Part shown: one piece after another, positions 1 to 8,635 of the stretch | Numbering within the stretch: the first letter of the stretch is position 1 | How the letters are laid out: every line of letters begins with the position of its first letter | DNA from: Pseudomonas bijieensis | GTDB taxonomy: Bacteria > Pseudomonadota > Gammaproteobacteria > Pseudomonadales > Pseudomonadaceae | Reading direction: 5' to 3' | DNA length: 64,000 nt | NCBI RefSeq assembly: GCF_013347965.1 | Contig: NZ_CP048810.1 | Location: forward strand, 4,339,501 to 4,403,500 | Notes under the pieces: generated by a model | What the model was told of the DNA's origin: nothing | The model's database searches: none | Seen by the model: the letters and a program-made list of their open reading frames with translations, nothing else | Made by a program: the position numbers and the translations under genes

Positions 1-2067
1 TTCGGTCAGCACGCCGCCTTCGCCGTAGCCGATGTAGCCCGGTGGCGCGCCCTTGAGGGTGGACACGGTGTGGGCTTCCTGGAACTCGCTCATGTTGATG
101 GTGATGACGTTCTGCTCGCCGCCGTACATGGCTTCGGCCAGGGCCAGGGCGGTTTCGGTCTTGCCCACGCCGGAGGTGCCGGCGAGCATGAACACACCAA
201 TTGGCTTGCTCGGGTTGTCGAGGCCGGCGCGGGAGGTCTGGATGCGCTTGGCGATCATCTGCAAGGCGTGGTCCTGGCCGATGATGCGTTTCTTCAGGTG
301 CTGGTCGAGGTTGAGCACGGTCTCCAGCTCGTTGCGAGCCATGCGGCCCACCGGGATACCGGTCCAGTCGGCGACCACCGAGGCCACGGCCTGGTAGTCC
401 ACGGTCGGCAGGATCAGCGGGGTTTCACCTTGCAGAGCGGTCAGGCGCTGCTGCAGGTCCACCAGTTTCTCGCGCAGTTCGTGGCTGGTCTCGCTGCCAT
501 CCTCGCTGTCCACCACGCCGACGCGCTCGCGCAGGGTGGCGCGGGTGGCGAGCAGTTCGTCGACCAGGGTTTTCTCTTCGGCCCAGCGGCTTTCCAGCTC
601 GGCCAGGCGTTCGCGCTCGCTGCTCAGCAGGTTTTCAGTCTGGGTCTGGCGGCTGCCGATGACCACGCCAATCGCGTGTTCACGGGCGATGATTTGCAGC
701 TCGGTTTCCAGCGCTTCGATGCGCCGACGGCTGTCGTCCACTTCGGCCGGCACGGCGTGCAGGCTGATGGCGACGCGGGCGCAGGCGGTGTCCAGCAGGC
801 TCACGGATTTGTCCGGCAACTGCCGTGCGGGAATGTAGCGGTGGGACAGCTTGACCGAGGCTTCCAGGGCTTCGTCGAGGATCTGCACCTGGTGGTGTTT
901 TTCCATGGTCGAGGCCACGCCACGCATCATCAGCAGGGCCTTGTCTTCCGACGGCTCGGCCACTTGCACCACTTGGAAACGCCGGGTCAGGGCCGGGTCT
1001 TTTTCGATGTGCTTCTTGTACTCGGCCCAGGTCGTGGCAGCCACGGTGCGCAAGGTGCCGCGGGCCAGTGCCGGCTTGAGCAGGTTGGCCGCGTCGCCCG
1101 TACCGGCGGCACCACCGGCACCCACCAGGGTGTGGGCTTCGTCGATGAACAGGATGATCGGCTTGGGCGAGGCCTGGACGTCTTCGATGACCTGGCGCAG
1201 GCGCTGTTCGAATTCGCCCTTCATGCTTGCGCCGGCCTGCAACAGGCCAACGTCGAGGCTGCGCAGTTCCACGTCTTTGAGGGCCGGCGGCACGTCGCCA
1301 GCGACGATGCGCAGGGCAAAGCCTTCGACCACGGCAGTCTTGCCCACGCCGGCTTCACCGGTGAGGATCGGGTTGTTCTGCCGGCGGCGCATGAGGATGT
1401 CCACCAGTTGGCGGATCTCTTCGTCACGCCCGACGATCGGGTCGAGCTTGCCGCTGCGGGCCTGTTCGGTGAGGTCGACGGTGAAGCGCTTGAGGGCTTC
1501 CTGCTTGCCCATGGCGCTAGGGGCCATGGCGCCGCTGGCTTCGCCCGGCACGGCACCGGCATTGAAGCCGTCGCTGGCGGTCAGGGCATTTTCCGGCGAG
1601 TCGCCGACGTATTCGTCAAAACGTTCGCTCAGGGCTTCGACCTTGACCTTGTCGAACTCCGACGACAGGCCCAGCAGCGCATGGCGCAGGCTTGGCGTCT
1701 TGAGAATGCCCAGCACCAGGTAACCGGTGCGCACCTGGCTTTCGCCGAACATCAGGCTGCCGTAGACCCAGCCGCGTTCCACGGCTTCTTCCACGTGAGA
1801 GGACAGGTCGGTGATCGACGTCGAGCCCCGTGGCAAACGGTCCAGCGCTTCGGTCAGGTCACGGGCCAGGCGCGCCGGCTCGATGTTGAACTGGCGGATG
1901 ATGCGATGCAGGTCCGAGTCCTGCAGTTGCAGCAACTGATGAAACCAGTGGGCCAGTTCCACATACGGGTTACCGCGCAACTTGCAGAACACGGTGGCGG
2001 CTTCGATGGCTTTGTAAGCCACGCTGTTGAGTTTGCCGAACAACGCGGCGCGACTGATTTCACCCAT
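1..2067 (-). CDS. clpV: ClpV (TssH), T6SS sheath-disassembly AAA+ ATPase, C-terminus cut by window edge
   Basis: ClpV is the hexameric ATPase that pulls apart the contracted TssB-TssC sheath in the cytoplasm so that its subunits can be reused. The frame opens with MGEISRAALFGKL, a Clp N-domain start, and is read for 689 codons before leaving the window; the family is usually near 880-900 residues, so about the last 200 are missing. The first Walker A (GEAGVGKT) is at about residues 237-244, the first Walker B (LFIDEAH) near 305-312, and the second Walker A (GTSGVGKT) near 630-637. An upstream ATG at 2073 would add two residues, but AAGGAG sits about 8 nt from the ATG at 2067 and only 2 nt from the other. 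The start overlaps the stop of tssG, so the two are translationally coupled. Confidence 0.96.
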   Translation of the reverse strand, partial: MGEISRAALFGKLNSVAYKAIEAATVFCKLRGNPYVELAHWFHQLLQLQDSDLHRIIRQFNIEPARLARDLTEALDRLPRGSTSITDLSSHVEEAVERGWVYGSLMFGESQVRTGYLVLGILKTPSLRHALLGLSSEFDKVKVEALSERFDEYVGDSPENALTASDGFNAGAVPGEASGAMAPSAMGKQEALKRFTVDLTEQARSGKLDPIVGRDEEIRQLVDILMRRRQNNPILTGEAGVGKTAVVEGFALRIVAGDVPPALKDVELRSLDVGLLQAGASMKGEFEQRLRQVIEDVQASPKPIILFIDEAHTLVGAGGAAGTGDAANLLKPALARGTLRTVAATTWAEYKKHIEKDPALTRRFQVVQVAEPSEDKALLMMRGVASTMEKHHQVQILDEALEASVKLSHRYIPARQLPDKSVSLLDTACARVAISLHAVPAEVDDSRRRIEALETELQIIAREHAIGVVIGSRQTQTENLLSSERERLAELESRWAEEKTLVDELLATRATLRERVGVVDSEDGSETSHELREKLVDLQQRLTALQGETPLILPTVDYQAVASVVADWTGIPVGRMARNELETVLNLDQHLKKRIIGQDHALQMIAKRIQTSRAGLDNPSKPIGVFMLAGTSGVGKTETALALAEAMYGGEQNVITINMSEFQEAHTVSTLKGAPPGYIGYGEGGVLTE

Positions 2068-3112
2068 GCTCATGGCTCCTTGAGGTCTGTGAGGTGTTGG
2101 CCTGTTCGGCGTAATGCCGGGCCAGTATTAAATCGTTGGCATCTGTTTCGGGACGTCCCAGCCAGGTGTTGAAACCCAGGCGGAAATGACCGTTGAGTTG
2201 TAGCGCCGGGACTTCAGGCTGTTCCAGGACCAGGTTCAGGTCCCAGTCCAGTTCGTGGCCCAGGTATTCGGCGACCCAGGCCACCAGCTCGTTGAACGGC
2301 TGGCTGCCGGGAAGCATGCCCATGTAGTCGACGAGCTTGAGTGGCCCCAGGCGAATGCGGAATTTGTGCTGGCGATCCCACACGTAGCGGCCCAGGCAGA
2401 AGTCCACGCCCAATTGATGAGCGCTGACACCGACGCGGCTGCGTTCCGGCAGTTCCAGCCATTGGCCGACGTACTCTTCGATCTCCACCGGCAGGCCGAA
2501 GTACTCGCTGAGAATTGCCTTCAAACCGTCCGGGTAACGGGTTTGTGCCGCCAGGTGGCCGCTGTAGTGCAGCTTCGCCGTGTCGGGGATCAGCCCTTGG
2601 TTGAGCAGGCTCGGCATGCCCCGGCCGCTGAGGGCGGCCAGGCGCGCCGACCAATAGTCATCGTCCGGGCGGTCATGGCTGACCGTTGGCCGCGCTTCGG
2701 CCCAGGCCCGGTAGAACAGGCTGAGCAGGCGATGGTGAAACACATCGAGGAAGCGTTTGCTGGTGCTGTCGGCGTTGTTGCGCTGGCGCTCGCGCACGTA
2801 CTCGGTGATGTGCAGCGGCATCGGGCCGTTGGGGCCGCCAAGGCCGAAGAAGAATTGCTCCAGGCGCGCCGGTACACCGTCGCCGCCCGGTTGCACCGAG
2901 GCGAGGGTGGCCGGGGCGAAGGTGCAATCGGCCTGTTGTCCGAGGCGCAACGGGTCATCGGCCAGGCGCAGGGAATGGCCCAGGCGCGGCAGCTCGGGGG
3001 ATTCGCACTCGATGCGCCGCAACGCCTGGAAGAAGTCGTATTCCCAGGGCTCCTGGTGCATCGCTTCCAGGGTACTCACAGGGTCGGACGACGTCCGGGC
3101 TTGGCTTTCCAT
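2060..3112 (-). CDS. tssG: TssG, T6SS baseplate protein
   Basis: TssG is part of the TssEFGK baseplate wedge in the cytoplasm at the inner membrane. The product is 350 residues, normal for the family. It begins with an extended N-terminus followed by WEYDFFQALRRIE, the conserved TssG opening, and contains the typical FFFGLGGPNGPMP segment at about residues 85-97. It ends within the first codons of clpV and begins inside the last codons of tssF (37 nt overlap), which marks one compact operon. Nothing looks damaged. Confidence 0.95.
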   Translation of the reverse strand: MESQARTSSDPVSTLEAMHQEPWEYDFFQALRRIECESPELPRLGHSLRLADDPLRLGQQADCTFAPATLASVQPGGDGVPARLEQFFFGLGGPNGPMPLHITEYVRERQRNNADSTSKRFLDVFHHRLLSLFYRAWAEARPTVSHDRPDDDYWSARLAALSGRGMPSLLNQGLIPDTAKLHYSGHLAAQTRYPDGLKAILSEYFGLPVEIEEYVGQWLELPERSRVGVSAHQLGVDFCLGRYVWDRQHKFRIRLGPLKLVDYMGMLPGSQPFNELVAWVAEYLGHELDWDLNLVLEQPEVPALQLNGHFRLGFNTWLGRPETDANDLILARHYAEQANTSQTSRSHEHG

Positions 3113-4935
3113 CGCATGATCTCGCCGCGTTCGGTGGTACGGATCACCGTCTCGGTAAAACTGTTGATCGACACGTAGCGTGCCAGGAAGCGCTCGAACA
3201 CGGCGCCGAGCAGGAACACCCCGGTGCCGCGAAACGCGTTTTCATCGAATTCCAGGGTGATCTCCAGGCCCCGACCGAACACGATCGGGCCGGGCATTGG
3301 CAAGCGCCGGGTGCAGGCCTTGCTGCTGACTTCGCGCAGGCCTTCGATCTGCAATTGCAGCGCCGCGTCGTTGCTGTCGCCGTACAGGCGCAGCAATTCG
3401 CGCAGGGCGGCGGCGCCTTGGCCTTGTTCGCTCAACGACAAGTAGTTCAGCGACAACTGGCTGATCAATCGCCAGGCTTTGGCATCGTGGGCATGGCTGG
3501 CCCGTGGGCGACTCGGCCCGGCCACGCAACGCACCGCACCAACCGGGGCGCTGTCGGCCAGGGTGAAGTCGGTCTTGCCGCTGCCCACGCTCATGAACAG
3601 CGGCAGGTCGCGGTTGGTGCACAGCGCGGTCACGCCCAGTTGGCGCAGGTCGTGGCGATAGGGCGCTTGCTGGCTGTCCACCAGGCTGACGAAGGTTTCG
3701 CTGCCGATGTAGGTCGAGCGTGGGCCGTTGCGCCGTTGGTCGCTGGACAGCACGCGCGGCTCGCGCCGTACGGTGTAGTAGGCCTGGTCGCGGCCGTAGC
3801 GGGACGGATCGCGCACGGCGTAGAACGGCAGGAACGGCTGCTCCGGCCCAGTGCCGTGGCCGGTGAGGCCGCTCAGTGAGTGCACCTCGAAATCCATCGG
3901 CCGGGTGCGGTCGGCGATCACATGGTGTTCGTTGACCCGCTCCGACAAGTGAATGCGATCCAGGCGCTTGGGAAACAGGTTGATGGCCGGGGTGCAGAAC
4001 GGCAGGAACTGCGAAGCACCGACGCTGCCTTCCAGGCTTGGATCGTGACGGTCGAACAGCACGATCAACTCCAGTTCCTGGCCGTCGCAACGCTTGACCG
4101 CGCGGCTCAACTGGGTGAAGTCGACAAACAGGAAGCGGTGGGGCAGGGCGAAGTATTCCTGCAACAGGCGATAGCCCTGGAAGGCCCGCGGCACCACCGG
4201 CAGCGCGGCGTCGGCATCGTCGAAGCCACGTGAGCGCAGCGCGTCTTGCGGCAGGCGTTCGACCCAATTGCCGCCGGGCTTGCGGGCGAACACTGCGCAG
4301 GCGTTGCCCAGCAGTTGCTCGTAGAGGCGGAAGGGTTGCTCGTCGGCGCCGCTCAAGTACAGCGGCAGGTTGTCCAGGGCCAGGCTGTTGAACGGCAGCT
4401 CGGCGCCGGTGCGCAAGGTGATGCGCAGGCCGGCCTTGGCTTTTGGTTCGCTGGCGGCCAGGCGCCCGAGCACGGCGGACGGGTTGCCAAAATATTCGGC
4501 CTGGCTGACCTGCAACGGCCACAACGTCACCGCGTGGGCGGTGCGGTACTCGCAGCAGGTCTGGGTTTCGCGACCCAGGGCCGCACGCAGGACGGTATCG
4601 CGCGGCAGCGGGAAACCACTGCTCAGCGAGCCTTCGTCCGGGTCGGCCTGCATCTGCACCACGGTCATCGACGGTGTTGGCGCCAGGTAATGCGGGTAGG
4701 CGATTTCCAGCAGGTTGTGGGTGAAGGTCGGGTACTCGGCATCGAGCTTGAGCTGCACCCGCGCCGTCAGGTAGGCAAAGCCTTCCAGCAGGCGCTCGAC
4801 ATACGGGTCGGCGCAGTCCATGCCGGACAACGTCAGCCGACTGGCGATCTTGGGGTATTCCTTGGCGAACTCCGCCGCGCTTTCGCGCACGTGGTGCAGT
4901 TCCTGGTTGTACAGCTCCAGCAGGCGCGGGTTCAT
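3076..4935 (-). CDS. tssF: TssF, T6SS baseplate protein
   Basis: TssF forms the baseplate wedge with TssG (usually two TssF per TssG). The product is 619 residues, typical of the VasA/TssF family. The N-terminus reads [18 protein letters not shown] and is followed by [14 protein letters not shown] and [14 protein letters not shown], the conserved opening of the family. The ATG shares an ATGA with the tssE stop, and the 3' end overlaps tssG. It is placed exactly as in HSI-I-type clusters (tssE-F-G-clpV). Confidence 0.96.
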   Translation of the reverse strand: MNPRLLELYNQELHHVRESAAEFAKEYPKIASRLTLSGMDCADPYVERLLEGFAYLTARVQLKLDAEYPTFTHNLLEIAYPHYLAPTPSMTVVQMQADPDEGSLSSGFPLPRDTVLRAALGRETQTCCEYRTAHAVTLWPLQVSQAEYFGNPSAVLGRLAASEPKAKAGLRITLRTGAELPFNSLALDNLPLYLSGADEQPFRLYEQLLGNACAVFARKPGGNWVERLPQDALRSRGFDDADAALPVVPRAFQGYRLLQEYFALPHRFLFVDFTQLSRAVKRCDGQELELIVLFDRHDPSLEGSVGASQFLPFCTPAINLFPKRLDRIHLSERVNEHHVIADRTRPMDFEVHSLSGLTGHGTGPEQPFLPFYAVRDPSRYGRDQAYYTVRREPRVLSSDQRRNGPRSTYIGSETFVSLVDSQQAPYRHDLRQLGVTALCTNRDLPLFMSVGSGKTDFTLADSAPVGAVRCVAGPSRPRASHAHDAKAWRLISQLSLNYLSLSEQGQGAAALRELLRLYGDSNDAALQLQIEGLREVSSKACTRRLPMPGPIVFGRGLEITLEFDENAFRGTGVFLLGAVFERFLARYVSINSFTETVIRTTERGEIMRWKAKPGRRPTL

Positions 4936-5444
4936 GAGCGTCTCCGCTGGTCGGCATTGACCACGCGCACGTGGCCGGTTTCCAGGTCCAGGTCGGTTTG
5001 CAGCATCAGGCGCAGCGGCACGGGCTGGGCCCAGAGATCGCCTTCGATCTCGAAACTCAGGGCGTTGTGGTTCATCTCGGCGGTTGCCCTGGCACGCACG
5101 CGTAGGGTGTGGCGCAGGATCCGCGGTTCGAACGTGGCGATAGCCTGGTGGATCAGCGTTTCCAGGGCCGAGACGTCGACGTTCGACGCACTGTTGCCGG
5201 CCAGGGCCGGCAGGCCGAAATTCACCACCGAGGTGCCCGCCGGGGTATGCAGCGTGGCATCGGCGCTGAGCAATGAGGTGGTGTTGAGCAGCCAGGCCAG
5301 GTCACGCAGCACCGAGGCTTTCAATTGGGTCAGGGAGAGCACGCGCTTGTCGGCGCTTTCCTTCGGGTTGGTCGGATCGTCGTCGGTCAGCCGGTCCAGC
5401 AGGGACGGTTGCAGGCGATCACGGGTGGCGATTTCGGTTACCAA
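4932..5444 (-). CDS. tssE: TssE, gp25-like T6SS baseplate protein
   Basis: TssE is the homologue of phage T4 gp25, which starts sheath polymerisation on the baseplate. The product is 170 residues. It has the N-terminal [11 protein letters not shown] motif and the gp25-like core with VVNFGLPAL near residues 73-81 and [13 protein letters not shown] near 109-121. The stop overlaps the tssF start (ATGA), and the start lies 7 nt inside the end of the upstream lipoprotein gene. The cargo pair upstream is therefore on the same transcript as the baseplate genes. Confidence 0.93.
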   Translation of the reverse strand: MVTEIATRDRLQPSLLDRLTDDDPTNPKESADKRVLSLTQLKASVLRDLAWLLNTTSLLSADATLHTPAGTSVVNFGLPALAGNSASNVDVSALETLIHQAIATFEPRILRHTLRVRARATAEMNHNALSFEIEGDLWAQPVPLRLMLQTDLDLETGHVRVVNADQRRRS

Positions 5445-5887
5445 GTGAATAGGCCCGTGTAATTCTTCTGGTCACCTGTGCCGCGCATGCAGCTGGCATT
5501 GCGGGCGATTACCGAGGGTTCGAGTTGCCCATTGATCTGGCGTATGGCGCGGTACTCGGAGCGGCATTCCTGATTGTTTTGAGGGCCGCCTGCCACATGG
5601 ACAACGATGACAATGGGCACGTTGCCGAAGGTTTCGACGTGGGGTTTGCCTTGTCGATCGACCGTGAATTGGCAGGGCCAGGCCAAGTCGAGTGGCATCA
5701 GGGTCTGGTCGGGCTTGCGCAGCGCGCAGCGCGCCTGGTCATTCTCCAGCACCAGGGTTTGCCCGCCCATCGAGACGACATGTTCCACCGCTGCGGTGGA
5801 CGCTGCTGACGGAGATTGCTGCTGGGCACAGGCGGTCAGGCTGGTTAGCAGGCAGCCGACCCATATCGCGCAGTGAGCCTTGGTCAT
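5438..5887 (-). CDS. Small cysteine-containing lipoprotein, probable immunity protein for the adjacent Tae4 amidase
   Basis: I do not recognise this family. The product is 149 residues with a signal peptide and a lipobox ending in LTAC, lipidated cysteine at position 20, so it should sit in the periplasm on a membrane. After the lipobox there are four cysteines (54, 72, 108, 133), enough for two disulfides. The mature part is rich in predicted beta-type stretches ([16 protein letters not shown]) and carries no obvious enzyme motif. Its ATG overlaps the stop of the tae4-type gene (ATGA) and its end overlaps tssE. Translational coupling to a periplasm-acting amidase, together with its own periplasmic targeting, makes an immunity role likely. 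It does not resemble the small, mainly helical Tai4 proteins I know. A T6SS envelope accessory is the alternative. Confidence 0.7.
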   Translation of the reverse strand: MTKAHCAIWVGCLLTSLTACAQQQSPSAASTAAVEHVVSMGGQTLVLENDQARCALRKPDQTLMPLDLAWPCQFTVDRQGKPHVETFGNVPIVIVVHVAGGPQNNQECRSEYRAIRQINGQLEPSVIARNASCMRGTGDQKNYTGLFTW

Positions 5888-6339
5888 AGGAGCTCCCAGA
5901 ACCAGATCGCTCGGGATCGATAGGCCGGATCGTCATACCCGAGGGTCAGGCCACGGTTCCAGAGATCGATATGATCGCCGGTGCGACTTTCCGAGGACTC
6001 TCCCATTTGCGGGAAACAATCCTTGAAGAAAATCAGGCCGGTCTTGTCTTGCAGCTTGCGTCGGTCCGCGGCAGTTCCGCCGAGGATCAACGGGCGTCCC
6101 AGGTGATGTTTCCACAGCCAGTTCGCCAGCGATTCGGCGCCCCTGGCGTGTTCATGGGCACACTTGGGTTCGGTGTAGGTGGACTTGTTGACCTTGATGG
6201 TCAGCTCGGTATTGAGCGTGATGCTCATGCGAATCGCACATTGGTTTGCCCAGGGTCCGTCGCAAGGTTTTGCATCAGGATGGGCCACCAGCAGATCGGA
6301 ATACGCTTTCCACAAATTGACAAACGAAGGCTTGGCCAT
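5884..6339 (-). CDS. tae4: Tae4-type T6SS peptidoglycan amidase effector
   Basis: Tae4 enzymes are NlpC/P60-like amidases injected into the periplasm of rival Gram-negative cells, where they cut the D-Glu-mDAP bond of the peptide stem. This 151-residue product has the family layout. The N-terminal FVNLWKAYSDL is followed by the catalytic cysteine in ANQCAIRMS (Cys34), and the catalytic histidine lies in GDHIDLWN (His123). There is no signal peptide, as expected for a T6SS cargo carried in the Hcp tube. It lies directly downstream of hcp and upstream of a lipoprotein that it overlaps by 4 nt. Its ribosome-binding site is weak compared with that of hcp. The position is that of tagJ in the P. 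aeruginosa HSI-I cluster. Function is from family motifs; no assay is implied. Confidence 0.88.
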   Translation of the reverse strand: MAKPSFVNLWKAYSDLLVAHPDAKPCDGPWANQCAIRMSITLNTELTIKVNKSTYTEPKCAHEHARGAESLANWLWKHHLGRPLILGGTAADRRKLQDKTGLIFFKDCFPQMGESSESRTGDHIDLWNRGLTLGYDDPAYRSRAIWFWELL

Positions 6340-6388
6340 GACTCAGATACCGGGTGGAAAAGAATTGGATTCGAGCAAGCACCAAACA

Positions 6389-6411
6389 CCCCCGGCGCGT
6401 GGCGCCGGGGG
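6389..6411 (-). promoter_or_regulatory. GC-rich hairpin between hcp and tae4
   Basis: A perfect 10-bp stem (CCCCCGGCGC pairing with GCGCCGGGGG) with a 3-nt loop begins 10 nt after the hcp stop. There is no long U tract on the leftward transcript, only TGTTT after the stem. It may stabilise the hcp message against 3' decay or lower transcription into tae4-tssE-clpV, so that Hcp is made in excess. Confidence 0.6.
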
Positions 6412-6420
6412 CGCGTTCGA

Positions 6421-6909
6421 TCAAACCTTGACGTTCTGACGGATGTTCCAGCCGAACTTGACCGGACCGCCTTCCTTGGTGCCATCGGCTTTCTGTGGCT
6501 GGTAGTCCACCAGCACCTTGGCGAAGTTCAGGGTGACGTTTTCGGTCAGGCGATCATCGCCACCCGAGCCGCCGGTGCTCAGGGAAGTGACCAGCACTTC
6601 TTCCAGGTTGATGATCATGTACTCGACCTGGCTTTCACCGCCGGCCTTGCGTACGGTCAGCTTGACCTTGTCGATGTGCTTGCCGCTGGCGCAGTGCATC
6701 ATCAGGTTCGGCGACGCCTTGTCGACGTACTTGGTCAGGGACAGGTCCTGGACGTTGACCTTGCCCGCACCACCGCCGCTGCCCACGTGCATGTTGCCGG
6801 ACTGGGACATGCCCCAGCTCCAGTTCAGGACATCGATCTCGTCCTTGTGGGCCTTGTCCATGGACTCGCCCTTGATGTCGCCGATCTTGATGAAAATATC
6901 AACAGCCAT
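6421..6909 (-). CDS. hcp: Hcp, T6SS inner-tube protein
   Basis: Hcp hexamers stack into the tube that is propelled out of the cell and carries small effectors such as Tae amidases. The product from the ATG at 6909 is 162 residues, the usual length, starting MAVDIFIKIGDIKGES. The start is set by GGGAGAAAAC immediately upstream; an in-frame ATG 30 nt further out lacks both a site and homology. Further family features are the DEIDVLNWSWGMSQSG segment near residue 25 and the C-terminal FGWNIRQN. It is separated from tssC by about 230 nt holding a REP pair and followed by a strong hairpin, an arrangement that lets it be expressed at a different level from its neighbours. Confidence 0.97.
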   Translation of the reverse strand: MAVDIFIKIGDIKGESMDKAHKDEIDVLNWSWGMSQSGNMHVGSGGGAGKVNVQDLSLTKYVDKASPNLMMHCASGKHIDKVKLTVRKAGGESQVEYMIINLEEVLVTSLSTGGSGGDDRLTENVTLNFAKVLVDYQPQKADGTKEGGPVKFGWNIRQNVKV

Positions 6910-7017
6910 GTTTTCTCCCTGTGTGGTTTCTAACCACATTGTTTGGTTGACGCTGACCTTGCGAAATCTGTTTCTCCGAGCGGAGTCAGGGTGATCTCCA
7001 AACTGCTGAAGATCCCC

Positions 7018-7107
7018 TGTGGGAGCGAGCCTGCTCGCGATGGCGGCGTGTCAGGCAACGCATGTAGCGACTGATCCAACGCTATCGCGAGCAGGCTCGC
7101 TCCCACA
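7018..7107. repeat. REP inverted pair between tssC and hcp
   Basis: TGTGGGAGCGAGCCTGCTCG at the left end is mirrored by CGAGCAGGCTCGCTCCCACA at the right end, about 50 nt apart. This is the usual REP doublet of fluorescent pseudomonads. It lies inside the leftward T6SS operon and could modulate mRNA decay between tssC and hcp. Confidence 0.9.
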
Positions 7108-7136
7108 TTTCTTACTGCGTACCGTTCAACTGGTTG

Positions 7137-8633
7137 TTACGCGCCCTTGGCCGACGGCAGTTTCGATACCAGGCGCAGCGACACGGTCAGCCCTTCGAGC
7201 TGGTAGTGCGGGCGCAGGTAGAACTTGGAGTTGTAGTACCCCGGGTTGCCTTCGACTTCTTCCACGATCACTTCAGCGGCAGCCAATGGATGCTGGGCCT
7301 TGGTGGTCTCGGTGGAGTGCGCCGGGTCACCGTCGACGTAGTTGAGGATCCAGTCCTGCAACCAGCGCTGCATCTCGTCCTTCTCTTTGAAGGAACCGAT
7401 CTTGTCGCGCACGATGCACTTCAAGTAGTGAGCGAACCGGCAGGTGGCGAACAGGTACGGCAGGCGCGCGGCCAGGTTGGCGTTGGCGGTGGCGTCCGGG
7501 TCGTCGTATTCGGCCGGTTTCTGCAACGACTGGGCGCCGATAAAGGCAGCGAAGTCGGTGTTTTTCTTGTGCAGCAGCGGCATGAAACCATTCTTCGCCA
7601 GTTCCGCTTCGCGGCGGTCCGAGATGGCGATTTCGGTCGGGCACTTCATGTCCACGCCACCGTCATCGGTCGGGAACGTGTGGGCCGGCAGGTTTTCCAC
7701 TTCGCCGCCAGACTCAACGCCACGGATGCGCGAGCACCAGCCGAAGTGTTTGAACGAACGGTTGATGTTCACCGCCATCGCGTACGCGGCGTTGGCCCAG
7801 GTGTACTTGGAGCTGTCGGCGCCGTCGGTGTTTTCTTCGAAGGCGAAGGCTTCCACCGGATCGGTCTTGGCACCGTACGGCAGGCGCGCCAGGAAGCGCG
7901 GCATGGTCAGGCCGATGTAGCGCGAGTCTTCCGATTCACGCAGCGAGCGCCAGCCGGCGTATTCCGGGGTGGTGAAGATCTTGGTCAGGTCGCGCGGGTT
8001 CGACAGCTCCTGCCACGAGCCCATGCCCATCACGGTCGGCGATGCCGCCGCAATGAACGGGGAGTGCATGGCCGCGCAGACTTTCGAAAGCTCGCCCAGC
8101 AGTTCCACGTCCGGTGGCGACTGGTCGAAGTAGTAGTCACCCACCAGGCAGCCGTAAGGCTCGCCGCCGAACTGGCCGTATTCTTCTTCGTACATCTTCT
8201 TGAAGATCGGGCTCTGGTCCCACGCGGTGCCCTTGAATTTCTTCAGAGTCTTGTGCAGGTCGGTCTTGGAGATGTTGAGCACGCGGATCTTGAGCTGCTC
8301 ATCGGTCTCGGTGTTGTTGACCAGGTAGTGCAGGCCACGCCAGGCGCTTTCCAGCTGCTGGAAGTCGGGGTGGTGGATGACCTGGTTGACCTGGGCGGTG
8401 AGCTTGGCGTCGATGGCGGCGATGATCGATTCGATCGACTTGATGGCGTCGTTGGACACCAGGTCGGTCTGCGCCAGGGCCTGCTCGGCCAGGGTGCGCA
8501 CGGCCGTCTCGACGGCTTCGCGGGCGCGCTCGGTCTTGGGCTTGAACTCTTGCAGCAGCAGCGAGGCGAACTCGCTGGTTTCTTCGGTGGCGCCCAGGTT
8601 TTGCGCGCCTTCGCGGGCTGTATTGTCAGTCAT
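7137..8633 (-). CDS. tssC: TssC, large T6SS sheath subunit
   Basis: TssC forms the contractile sheath with TssB. The product from the ATG at 8633 is 498 residues, normal for the family. Recognisable segments are HPDFQQLESAWRGLHYLV near residue 90, CLVGDYYFD near 163, SPFIAAASP near 193 and WCSRIRGVESGGEVENLP near 302. An ATG at 8639 adds two residues, but AGGA lies 9 nt from the ATG at 8633 and only 3 nt from the other. The start overlaps or abuts the tssB stop at 8636. It also supplies the scaffold that ClpV removes after contraction. Confidence 0.97.
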   Translation of the reverse strand: MTDNTAREGAQNLGATEETSEFASLLLQEFKPKTERAREAVETAVRTLAEQALAQTDLVSNDAIKSIESIIAAIDAKLTAQVNQVIHHPDFQQLESAWRGLHYLVNNTETDEQLKIRVLNISKTDLHKTLKKFKGTAWDQSPIFKKMYEEEYGQFGGEPYGCLVGDYYFDQSPPDVELLGELSKVCAAMHSPFIAAASPTVMGMGSWQELSNPRDLTKIFTTPEYAGWRSLRESEDSRYIGLTMPRFLARLPYGAKTDPVEAFAFEENTDGADSSKYTWANAAYAMAVNINRSFKHFGWCSRIRGVESGGEVENLPAHTFPTDDGGVDMKCPTEIAISDRREAELAKNGFMPLLHKKNTDFAAFIGAQSLQKPAEYDDPDATANANLAARLPYLFATCRFAHYLKCIVRDKIGSFKEKDEMQRWLQDWILNYVDGDPAHSTETTKAQHPLAAAEVIVEEVEGNPGYYNSKFYLRPHYQLEGLTVSLRLVSKLPSAKGA

Positions 8634-8635
8634 GA

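Noticed and set aside
1..2067. A vgrG or PAAR gene belonging to the T6SS
   Set aside because: None is present in the window; in HSI-I clusters vgrG follows clpV, which here lies beyond the left edge.
70..2172. A 700-codon rightward open frame across clpV
   Set aside because: It is antisense to an unmistakable ClpV frame. In GC-rich DNA the opposite strand stays open because of third-position bias; the translation has no domain and no ribosome-binding site.
6910..6939. A longer Hcp starting at 6939
   Set aside because: Hcp proteins begin at MAVDIF-type sequence; the extra ten residues are unconserved and the good ribosome-binding site serves the ATG at 6909.
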